Of a stretch of 7,166 nt of DNA, positions 1-6,243 are shown piece by piece; position 1 is the stretch's first letter; the number at the start of each line of letters is the position of its first letter. The position numbers and the translations under genes were made by a program. Source of the DNA: Defluviicoccus vanus (GTDB taxonomy: Bacteria > Pseudomonadota > Alphaproteobacteria > Rhodospirillales > Defluviicoccaceae); contig NZ_CP053923.1 of assembly GCF_014672695.1 (NCBI RefSeq), positions 2,872,648 through 2,879,813 on the forward strand, written 5' to 3'. The notes beneath the pieces were generated by a model, which saw nothing but the letters and a program-made list of their open reading frames with translations, ran no database searches and was not told the origin of the DNA.

Positions 1-312
1 CCATGGTTCATGGTTCAGGCGTTCATGCACGGCAGGAAGCCGACTCCAGAAACGGCGGCCATTCCAAAGCCGGCGCTTTAGATCCGCCACTCCGCTTCCC
101 GGCTGTACCCCGGTTTTCAACGGACGGCCGGCTAATTTCGGGCGTTGGTCGCTCCCGGCCAACGCCATTTGTCCGTGAAACGGCTTCAGGATCGCCGGAC
201 AGGCTTGCCTGATCCGTGGGTTTTAGCACAGCCTGGGGGTTCTCCCCGCAGAAGGGGTCGGCCGAGACCCTGGCTCGGCCGCAGGGGAAGGCTTTCCCCT
301 ATCCGGGTTCCC
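1..312. other. Non-coding structured leader region
   Basis: I see no gene here. Short open frames cross the region on both strands but none has a ribosome binding site, a motif or a conserved-looking product. Three inverted repeats crowd the second half: CAGGC-TT-GCCTG at 200-211, GGCCGAG-7 nt-CTCGGCC at 260-280, and AGGGGAA-ggct-TTCCCCT at 283-300. Further G and C runs at 235-257 can also pair. This dense potential for folding sits directly before the promoter of the abiE/defence operon. It could be the end of an upstream transcript, a small RNA or a mobile-element remnant; nothing in the sequence decides between these. Confidence 0.5.
283..300. repeat. Perfect 7-bp hairpin before the operon promoter
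   Basis: AGGGGAA (283-289) and TTCCCCT (294-300) are exact reverse complements around the four-base loop ggct. With GGCCGAG/CTCGGCC (260-266/274-280) just before it, this makes two adjacent strong hairpins ending 12 bases before the -35 box. No T tract follows, so it is not a classical intrinsic terminator on the + strand. Confidence 0.5.
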
Positions 313-341
313 TTGAAAACTGTCAGAAACTCGCGTATATT
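313..341 (+). promoter_or_regulatory. Sigma-70-type promoter of the abiE/SIR2-HerA operon
   Basis: TTGAAA (313-318) is followed by a 17-base spacer and TATATT (336-341). Both hexamers are close to the sigma-70 consensus and the spacing is optimal, which stands out in this G+C-rich DNA. Transcription would begin near 347-349, which places the start at or inside the Shine-Dalgarno sequence of the first gene and leaves a leader of only about ten bases. No comparable promoter is obvious in the short junctions between the five downstream genes, so it may serve the whole operon. Confidence 0.6.
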
Positions 342-348
342 TCCGACA
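321..348. promoter_or_regulatory. Inverted repeat overlapping the promoter, candidate AbiEi operator
   Basis: TGTCAGAAA (321-329) and TTTCCGACA (340-348) match as an inverted repeat at 8 of 9 positions, with a 10-base spacer. The repeat covers the promoter spacer, the -10 box and the predicted start point, so a bound dimer would block RNA polymerase. AbiEi antitoxins are known to repress their own operons by binding inverted repeats in the promoter through an N-terminal winged helix. Assigning this site to the adjacent AbiEi is an inference. Confidence 0.5.
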
Positions 349-352
349 GGAG
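348..352 (+). promoter_or_regulatory. Ribosome binding site AGGAG that sets the abiEi start
   Basis: AGGAG lies 4 bases before ATG 357 and 7 bases before a second ATG at 360. It supports starting the antitoxin at 357/360 rather than at the upstream in-frame ATG 216, which would lie before the promoter and add residues unlike the family. Confidence 0.6.
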
Positions 353-356
353 AAAG

Positions 357-952
357 ATGATGACACGGCTGACCGAACAGATTCTGGCACATGCGACGGG
401 ACTGCCCGAAGGCGTCCCCGTGTCCGCCAAGGGCCTGCTCCACCTCGGAAACCGGGCGGCCGTGGATCAGGCATTGTCGCGCCTGTCGGAGCGCGGGCAG
501 CTCATCCGCGCCGGTCGTGGCGTCTATCTGCGTCCCATCGCCAGCCGGTTCGGCACGCGCGCACCTTCGGTCGAGCAGGCTGTCGAGGCCCTTGCGACCC
601 AAAAGGGGGAGATCATCGTCTCGAACGGCGCTGCCGCGGCGAACGCCCTTGGCTTGACGACGCAGGTGCCTGTCCGCTCGGTCTATCTGACCTCCGGGCG
701 CAGCCGAAAGATGCACCTTGGCAAGCAGGTCGTGGAATTGCGGCACGCGCCTCGCTGGCAACTGGCCCTGGCCAACCGCCCGGCGGGGAGGCCGTGCGGG
801 CGCTGGCCTGGCTCGGCCCCGAAAGGGCGGAGGCCGCGCTCACGACATTGAAGCGGAAGATGCCGCCCGGCGTGTTCGGCGAACTGGTCGCCGCCGCGCC
901 GCAGCTTCCGACGTGGCTCGCGCAGAGCGTGGGAAGGGTGGCGTATGGCTGA
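357..952 (+). pseudogene. AbiEi-family antitoxin (DUF6088-like), apparently frameshifted
   Basis: This is the antitoxin and transcriptional regulator of a type IV AbiE toxin-antitoxin pair. Residues about 1-60 form a winged-helix DNA-binding region, with the typical wing Gly-Arg-Gly-Val-Tyr-Leu. The family middle section follows, with VELRHAPRW. As written, the frame turns after Arg-Pro-Ala-Gly into Arg/Pro-rich residues and stops at 851, giving 164 residues. The adjacent frame (codons from 788) continues smoothly with EAVRALAWLG and ends in ...VGRVAYG at stop 950-952, which would restore a protein of about 198 residues. One missing G in the run 785-788 explains the break. The stop overlaps the abiEii start, typical of the pair. 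In studied AbiEi proteins the C-terminal domain neutralises the toxin, so the loss should matter if real. Family call is confident; whether the break is biological or a sequencing error is open. Confidence 0.8.
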
Positions 953-1961
953 CGTCTTCCTCCAGCTTTCGGCCGAGGATCGGCGCGATGCGTTGGGCGT
1001 CGCCGCCGACCGCTCGGGCCGTCCGACCCATCTTCTCGAGAAGGATGTGTGGGTGGTGTGGGCGCTGGCGACCCTCTACGCCGCGCCGCTCGGTGAACAT
1101 CTGGTGTTCAAGGGCGGCACGTCGCTGTCGAAAGCCTATCAGGTCATCCGCCGGTTTTCGGAGGATGTGGATCTGACCTACGACATTCGGGCGATCGCGC
1201 CCGATCTGGTCGGGGACAATGGTGAGGGCCTGCCGAAAACCCGGAGCGAGGAAAAGCGCTGGTCCAGCGAGGTCCGCCGGCGGTTGCCGGTCTGGGTCGC
1301 GGAGGCCGTGCAGCCCGTGATCGCGAACGCGCTGGCCGCCGAGGGGCTGGCGGCGGCTATTCGCGTCGAGGATGACAAGCTCTTTATAGACTACGAGGCG
1401 ATTGCGGCCGGCTCCGGCTATGTCGCGCCCAGCGTCATGCTGGAGTTCGGCGCCCGCTCGACGGGCGAACCCGCGAGCCTGCGCGACGTCGTCTGCGACG
1501 CGGCTGGCCTGATCGACGGGCTGGTCTTCCCGACGGCGCGGCCGCGCGTCATGCACGCGGAGCGGACCTTCTGGGAGAAGGCGACCGCCAGCCATATCTT
1601 CTGCCTCCAGGAACGGCTGCGCGGCGACCGCTTCGCACGACACTGGCACGATGTCGTCCGGCTGGATGAAGCCGGCTTCGCGGAGGCCGCTTTCGCCGAT
1701 CGCGAACTGGCCAACGCTGTCGCCCGCCACAAGTCGATGTTCTTCGCGGAGAAGGCCGCCGACCGCACGCCGATCGACTACGCAGCGGCCGTCAACGGCG
1801 GCTTGCAGCTCGTGCCAGCCGGCGATGGCGCGAAGGCGCTGGAGGACGACTATGCCCGCATGGTCGAGGATGGGCTGCTCTTCGATGACGCGGAGCCGTT
1901 CGAGGCGCTCATGGCGCGGTGCGCCGATATAGCCGCGCGCGCGAACAGCGCGGCCAAATAA
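945..1961 (+). CDS. abiEii: AbiEii nucleotidyltransferase toxin
   Basis: This is the toxin of an AbiE type IV toxin-antitoxin system, a cytoplasmic nucleotidyltransferase of the DNA polymerase beta-like superfamily (AbiEii/AbiGii). Related toxins transfer nucleotides to tRNA, but the target here cannot be read from sequence. Of 338 residues, motif I is clear: GGTSLSK at 57-63, then Glu73-Asp74-Val-Asp76, the metal-binding acidic pair. Also typical are a conserved strand VMLEFGARS (164-172), the AERTFWEKA block (205-213, Lys212) and HWHDVVRL (233-240, Asp236). All key residues are present, so it looks active. Start ATG 945 has GGAAGGG (932-938) at good distance and overlaps the antitoxin stop by 8 bases. 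An intact toxin behind a broken antitoxin is odd. It is followed 22 bases later by the SIR2 gene, on the same strand. Confidence 0.92.
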   Translation: MADVFLQLSAEDRRDALGVAADRSGRPTHLLEKDVWVVWALATLYAAPLGEHLVFKGGTSLSKAYQVIRRFSEDVDLTYDIRAIAPDLVGDNGEGLPKTRSEEKRWSSEVRRRLPVWVAEAVQPVIANALAAEGLAAAIRVEDDKLFIDYEAIAAGSGYVAPSVMLEFGARSTGEPASLRDVVCDAAGLIDGLVFPTARPRVMHAERTFWEKATASHIFCLQERLRGDRFARHWHDVVRLDEAGFAEAAFADRELANAVARHKSMFFAEKAADRTPIDYAAAVNGGLQLVPAGDGAKALEDDYARMVEDGLLFDDAEPFEALMARCADIAARANSAAK

Positions 1962-1983
1962 GAAACTGGGGGATCGGGGGTAT

Positions 1984-3306
1984 ATGAGCGAAGTCGGAGA
2001 CGAGCGAAAATTCCAGTTTCTGCGGAACGGCGATGCCGATCCATCGGAACTCGACTGGAACAAGGGGATCGAGAGCGCCCGCCAGGCGATTTCCGAGGCC
2101 ATGAACGCCAAGAATATCGCGTTTTTGCTCGGCGCTGGATGTTCCTCCCTGATGAGGGACAAAAAGGAACTCGGCATTGCGACCATGGCGCCCCTGGCCA
2201 AGGAGTTCTGCGGGGAAACCCTCGAGGCGCGGGCGGCGGGATTCTACGGTGATCCGCCGGTCGTCGGCGCTGTCCCGGCGCCGTGGCGGCTGACCAAGGG
2301 CGAACTCGACTATCTCGATGCGCTCGGGATCGACCTGGCGAAGGACTACAGCCGGAACCTGGAACGCTTGATGGAGGTGCTGTTCGCGCAGCGGTTCGTG
2401 CTGCGCCAGAGCGAGAATCCCGATCTTCATCCCTACCGCGCTGTTCTCGACGGCATCATCAAGAAGGTCCAGGACTTCCTATGGACCCGTGTCACCCAAG
2501 GGGCCTTCGCCACGGAGGGCGACAGCACCGTGCGCGACCTCTACGAGCGGTTCTACAAGAAGCTGGTCCTGCGAGATCGGTCCTTGCCCCGGCCGTGGGT
2601 GTTCACGACCAACTACGATCATTTCAGCGAATTGGCGATGGATCGGCTGGGCATTCCCTATGCCAACGGCTTTTCCGGCGTCGTGGAGCGTCGCTTCAAT
2701 CCGGCGATCTTCCGCTATGCCCTGGCCGAGCAGCTCGACGTCGCCAGCCGCAAGTGGACCGCCGTCGACGCCTTCGTCTATCTCTGCAAATTGCATGGCT
2801 CGGTCACTTGGACCGAGGACGATCATGGCCTGTTCCCGATCAAGGAGGTCTGGCCGCCGGAATCCACGAACCAGATGCTGATCTATCCGACGCCGGCGAA
2901 GCAGAACTCTTCGCTCGGCTCGCCCTACGCGGACCTGTTCCGGGAATTTCAGTCCCGGATCGTGCGCGAGCAGAGCGTGCTCATCACGGCGGGCTACGCC
3001 TTCGGCGATGAGCACCTGAACAATATCATCTACCAGGCGCTGACGATCCCGACGTTCCGTCTGGTAATCTTCGCGGCGCCGGATACGGCCGGTGAGATCG
3101 CCAAGCTACGGGCGCTGCGCGACCCGCGCATTTGGATCATTGGAGGCGACGGTCCTGCCGAGGGAACGAGGGCGCACTACTTCGACATGATCGTCGAGCA
3201 TTTCATGCCGCAGCGTCCCAGCGACAGGATCGATGACGCCGTTCGCAAGGTCTTGTCCGAACTGGCGCCGAAAAGGGACGACGAGACGAAGGATGGCGAG
3301 GCATGA
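1984..3306 (+). CDS. SIR2-family NADase of a SIR2-HerA anti-phage system
   Basis: A 440-residue SIR2-domain protein of the anti-phage type, not a protein deacetylase of usual sirtuin build. Rossmann-fold signatures appear in order: FLLGAGCS (47-54, NAD binding), FTTNYD (207-212, catalytic Asn210), KLHGSVTW (269-276, catalytic His271), a tyrosine-proline element near 301, and GYAFGDEHLNNII (337-349). Sirtuin zinc cysteine pairs are absent. Such proteins hydrolyse NAD+ on phage infection and cause growth arrest or cell death; with HerA they form a large ring complex. The C-terminal tail (about 405-440) is charged. The start ATG 1984 follows the G-rich stretch 1976-1980, a weak binding site, and lies 22 bases after abiEii, so coupling to the upstream gene is plausible. 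The stop overlaps the herA start as ATGA. The SIR2 identity is certain; the defence role rests on the herA neighbour and known systems. Confidence 0.93.
   Translation: MSEVGDERKFQFLRNGDADPSELDWNKGIESARQAISEAMNAKNIAFLLGAGCSSLMRDKKELGIATMAPLAKEFCGETLEARAAGFYGDPPVVGAVPAPWRLTKGELDYLDALGIDLAKDYSRNLERLMEVLFAQRFVLRQSENPDLHPYRAVLDGIIKKVQDFLWTRVTQGAFATEGDSTVRDLYERFYKKLVLRDRSLPRPWVFTTNYDHFSELAMDRLGIPYANGFSGVVERRFNPAIFRYALAEQLDVASRKWTAVDAFVYLCKLHGSVTWTEDDHGLFPIKEVWPPESTNQMLIYPTPAKQNSSLGSPYADLFREFQSRIVREQSVLITAGYAFGDEHLNNIIYQALTIPTFRLVIFAAPDTAGEIAKLRALRDPRIWIIGGDGPAEGTRAHYFDMIVEHFMPQRPSDRIDDAVRKVLSELAPKRDDETKDGEA
3289..3293 (+). promoter_or_regulatory. Ribosome binding site of herA inside the SIR2 gene
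   Basis: AAGGA lies 9 bases before ATG 3303, inside the last codons of the SIR2 gene, and supports the ATGA-overlap start of herA. Confidence 0.45.
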
Positions 3307-5345
3307 GCCACGACGATCGCAAACGCGCGATCGGCAAGGTGGTCTCGGTCGCGGCCGACCGCTTTGTCGTGGAGATGCACGTCGGCACCGACAACTTCAC
3401 GGTCGTTGGCTTCGACGGCGTGCATTATGTGGCGCGGCTGGGATCGTTCCTGATGATCCCGTCGCAGTCGGAATATGTCGTGGTCGAGGTTGTCGGCTTG
3501 CGTGAGCGCGACGCGAGCACTCCATCCGAGCGAGGCGACTTCGATCGGGCTGGCTCCTCAAAATATCTGGACGTGGTGCCGGTCGGCATGTTGCCGATGC
3601 GTGGCGGCGCGTTCCGTTTCGGTGTGTCCGTTTTTCCGTCTCTGTATGCGGACGCACTCTATGCACTGGACGGCGAACTCGATCGCATCTTCGAGACCGA
3701 GGCGGCCGTCGAGCCGTCAGTCGGCCCGGATGGCGGCGCCTGCGAACCCGAAGGGGCCACGCGCTATCGGGTTCTTCCCATCGGCAAGTCGGTGGTGTTC
3801 GAGAACTACGACATCAAGGTCCGACTGAACGAGTTCTTCGGCGGTCATGTCGCCGTCCTGGGCAATACCGGAAGCGGTAAGTCCTGCACGGTCGCCTCGG
3901 TCTTGCAGTCCCTTTTCAGCAAGCCGGAGGAGCATCACGCCCGCGGCGCAACCTTCATCGTCTTCGACGTCAACGGCGAATATCACGCCGCTCTGAACGC
4001 TTCCGCGAAGGATGGGGCCATCGGGGTCGAGCGTGTCGTCCTCGACGGCACGGCGGCAGGCTTCCGCTTGCCGCACTGGTTTCTGGAACTGGCGGAATGG
4101 GAGCTGTTGCTGCAAGCCAGCGAGCGCACCCAGGTTCCCATCCTGCGCATGGCGCTCGGGCTCTCCACCTTGTTCTCAAATGCGGGGGCCGCAGAACTCA
4201 ACAGCGTCCGCAATCATATCCTCGCCAAGTGCATCACCCAGATCATGCGCGACGACTCTTCAAGCCCGTCCAAGCATGATCGGATCATTGGTATCCTCCA
4301 GCGCTTCAGCACGAACGAGATCAACGCAGCAAATATCCGGCCATTCATTGCGATCAACTTCGGCCAAATGGCTAACCCTGCGGGTCTGGATGCTTATCTG
4401 GTTGGTCCAAATGGCTTCGAGTTGGAGGATCTGAAGCTCCCAGACTACCAGAACCTACCCTTTGATTTCTCTGCTCTCGGCGACGCAATAGACCTCGCCA
4501 TCCTGTATGCGGAGGCGCACGGGAATCGGCAAATCCGCGATTACTGCTCCCAGATGGTGACGCGCTTCCAGGCGCTCGAAGATCGGCGGGAGTATGAGTT
4601 TTTGCGGCACGAGGCGGTCGGCGCGGCCGCCGACAATGGCGAACTGGAGTTTCTCACCCGGCTGGTCGGCCTGATTGGCAAGGGAGCCGGTCACACCAAG
4701 GCCAATCAGATCATCATCATCGACATGAATGATGTCGAGGACGAGGTGGTCGAACTGGTCAGCTCCGTGATCGCGCGGATGCTGTTTCGCCTGCTCCGGC
4801 GAGCTGATCCGCGCAATCGCTTCCCGATCCATCTGCTGCTGGAAGAAGCGCACCGCTACATCTCGGCGACGCCATCCCGCTATGCCGTGGACGCGACCAA
4901 GATATTCGAGCGCATCGCCAAGGAAGGACGTAAATACGGCATGTTCGTGCTGCTGGCGTCTCAGCGCCCGAGCGAGCTGTCCAAGACGGTCCTTAGCCAG
5001 TGCTCCAACTTCCTGGTCCACCGTATCCAGAATCCCGACGATCTCTCCCAGATTCGCCAGATGACGCCGTTCATCTCAGAGTCGGTCCTGAAGCGGTTGC
5101 CGTCATTGCCACGGCAGCACGCGCTGGTGTTTGGAACGTCGGTCAATCTGCCGACGACCTTCAAGGTCAGGGAGGCATCCCCGCGACCGCGGAGCGATGA
5201 TACCGCCGTCGTCGATCTGTGGTTCCACGAAGAAGGTCGAGCCGCTGACATTCGCCTCGTGCTCCGTCCGGTCGACGCCGCTGCTGCGGCGGCTGGAGAG
5301 GAGCCGATGGCGGTAAACGAAGCGCCGGACGATGACATCTTCTGA
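3303..5345 (+). CDS. herA: HerA-family hexameric ATPase/DNA translocase of the SIR2-HerA system
   Basis: A 680-residue ATPase of the HerA/FtsK superfamily. Residues about 1-105 fit the HAS-barrel domain that holds the ring together and contacts partner proteins. The RecA-like core has Walker A GNTGSGKS (187-194), the HerA strand FIVFDVNGEYH (218-228), Walker B LLLEEAH (511-517) and a sensor/arginine-finger stretch EGRKYGMFVLLASQRPSELS (541-560). About 230-460 is a long, mostly helical insertion. In archaea HerA partners the nuclease NurA in DNA end processing; in defence it pairs with SIR2, DUF4297 or other effectors. Here the partner is the SIR2 gene, overlapping by 4 bases. The C-terminus is an Ala-rich linker then an acidic tail ending Asp-Asp-Asp-Ile-Phe, resembling the SSB C-terminal docking peptide. 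The last 14 bases overlap the exonuclease start. Confidence 0.93.
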   Translation: MSHDDRKRAIGKVVSVAADRFVVEMHVGTDNFTVVGFDGVHYVARLGSFLMIPSQSEYVVVEVVGLRERDASTPSERGDFDRAGSSKYLDVVPVGMLPMRGGAFRFGVSVFPSLYADALYALDGELDRIFETEAAVEPSVGPDGGACEPEGATRYRVLPIGKSVVFENYDIKVRLNEFFGGHVAVLGNTGSGKSCTVASVLQSLFSKPEEHHARGATFIVFDVNGEYHAALNASAKDGAIGVERVVLDGTAAGFRLPHWFLELAEWELLLQASERTQVPILRMALGLSTLFSNAGAAELNSVRNHILAKCITQIMRDDSSSPSKHDRIIGILQRFSTNEINAANIRPFIAINFGQMANPAGLDAYLVGPNGFELEDLKLPDYQNLPFDFSALGDAIDLAILYAEAHGNRQIRDYCSQMVTRFQALEDRREYEFLRHEAVGAAADNGELEFLTRLVGLIGKGAGHTKANQIIIIDMNDVEDEVVELVSSVIARMLFRLLRRADPRNRFPIHLLLEEAHRYISATPSRYAVDATKIFERIAKEGRKYGMFVLLASQRPSELSKTVLSQCSNFLVHRIQNPDDLSQIRQMTPFISESVLKRLPSLPRQHALVFGTSVNLPTTFKVREASPRPRSDDTAVVDLWFHEEGRAADIRLVLRPVDAAAAAAGEEPMAVNEAPDDDIF

Positions 5346-6225
5346 CCATCTGGAGACTCTGGCGCAGACACTGGAGGCCACGGAGGATTACCGGGTGATC
5401 CGGCGTCTCAAGCCACGCCCTCGCACCGTTCCGCCTCCCGGCACCCCGCTGCGCCTTGGCCTGGTGGTCGATGTGGAGACCACGGGGCTCGACCCTCAGC
5501 GCGACGAGATCATCGAACTCGCCATGACGCCATTCAACTATGGCTTGGATGGCACCGTTTTCAGCGTGGGCGACAGCTTCCAAGGGCTGCGTCAGCCGAG
5601 CGAGCCTATCGCCCCGGAAATCACCGCGATCACGGGCATCACCAACGAGATGGTGGCCGGCCAGATTATTGATCCCGCAGCGGTAGCCACATTCGCGGCG
5701 CCGGCTTCGCTCGTCATCGCGCACAACGCGGCGTTCGACCGCCGCTTTCTTGAACGATTCAGCGACGTGTTCTCGACGAAGCCGTGGGCTTGCTCGCTCA
5801 GCCAGATCGATTGGGCCGCGGAGGGGTTCGAGGGCACGAAACTCGCCTATCTCGCTCAGGCCGCAGGCTTCTTCTACGACCGCCACCGCGCGATGCACGA
5901 CTGTCTTGCTACGGTCGAGTTGCTGGCAATGCGGCTGCCCCGATCTGGCGTTACGGGTCTCAGCCGCCTCCTGGACGGCGCTCGTGCCGTTTCTTGGCGC
6001 ATCTGGGCGGAGAACTCGCCCTTCGACCTCAAGGATGTCCTCAAAGCGCGGGGATACCGTTGGAACGGCGATCCCGGCCCGCAGCCGCGCGCATGGTATA
6101 TCGACGTTCCCGAAGCTCAGCGCGAGGCCGAGCTACGGTTCTTGAGAACGGAAATCTATCGGTATGAGGTCGATCCCCCGGTTCGGCGGATCGATGCGTA
6201 TGATCGGTTTTCAGACCGGATCTGA
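5332..6225 (+). CDS. DEDDh 3'-5' exonuclease (DnaQ/epsilon-like) with C-terminal extension
   Basis: A 297-residue protein with a complete DnaQ-type exonuclease domain at about 40-200. Motif I is VVDVETTG (45-52, metal ligands Asp47 and Glu49), then the conserved TGIT (101-104), motif II HNAAFDRRF (131-139, Asp136), and motif III HRAMHD (185-190, His185 and Asp190). All four acidic residues and the histidine are kept, so it should remove nucleotides from DNA or RNA 3' ends. The N-terminal 40 residues are basic and Pro-rich. Residues about 205-297 form a second region with KARGYRW (238-244) and a helical ELRFLRTEIY stretch; I have seen similar tails in alphaproteobacterial 'DNA polymerase III epsilon-like' exonucleases but know no assigned function. 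The 14-base overlap with herA and lack of a close ribosome binding site suggest translational coupling, hence work with SIR2-HerA. It could also be an unrelated repair exonuclease. Confidence 0.9.
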   Translation: MTSSDHLETLAQTLEATEDYRVIRRLKPRPRTVPPPGTPLRLGLVVDVETTGLDPQRDEIIELAMTPFNYGLDGTVFSVGDSFQGLRQPSEPIAPEITAITGITNEMVAGQIIDPAAVATFAAPASLVIAHNAAFDRRFLERFSDVFSTKPWACSLSQIDWAAEGFEGTKLAYLAQAAGFFYDRHRAMHDCLATVELLAMRLPRSGVTGLSRLLDGARAVSWRIWAENSPFDLKDVLKARGYRWNGDPGPQPRAWYIDVPEAQREAELRFLRTEIYRYEVDPPVRRIDAYDRFSDRI

Positions 6226-6243
6226 ACGCCGTCGAAGGCCGGG

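Noticed and set aside
2..15. Tandem CATGGTT repeat at the left edge
   Set aside because: Only two seven-base units, with no further copies or context.
216..356. Upstream in-frame ATG that would lengthen the antitoxin by 47 residues
   Set aside because: The extra residues look non-family, would lie across the promoter and operator, and AGGAG precedes ATG 357 instead.
186..761. 191-codon minus-strand frame opposite the antitoxin
   Set aside because: Shadow of the coding frame, without ribosome binding site or motif.
783..791. Programmed -1 frameshifting to make full-length antitoxin
   Set aside because: The site reads gcg ggg agg and is not a canonical slippery heptamer; the A-site codon would re-pair poorly and I see no convincing downstream stimulator. 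A lost G is simpler.
840..2201. A 453-codon open frame on the minus strand antisense to abiEii and the SIR2 start
   Set aside because: It mirrors the sense frame as often happens in G+C-rich DNA, has no recognisable domain, and the sense strand carries all AbiEii motifs.
6202..6222. Hairpin GATCGGT/ACCGGATC at the end of the exonuclease gene as a terminator
   Set aside because: The stem has a bulge, lies within coding sequence and lacks a T tract on either strand.
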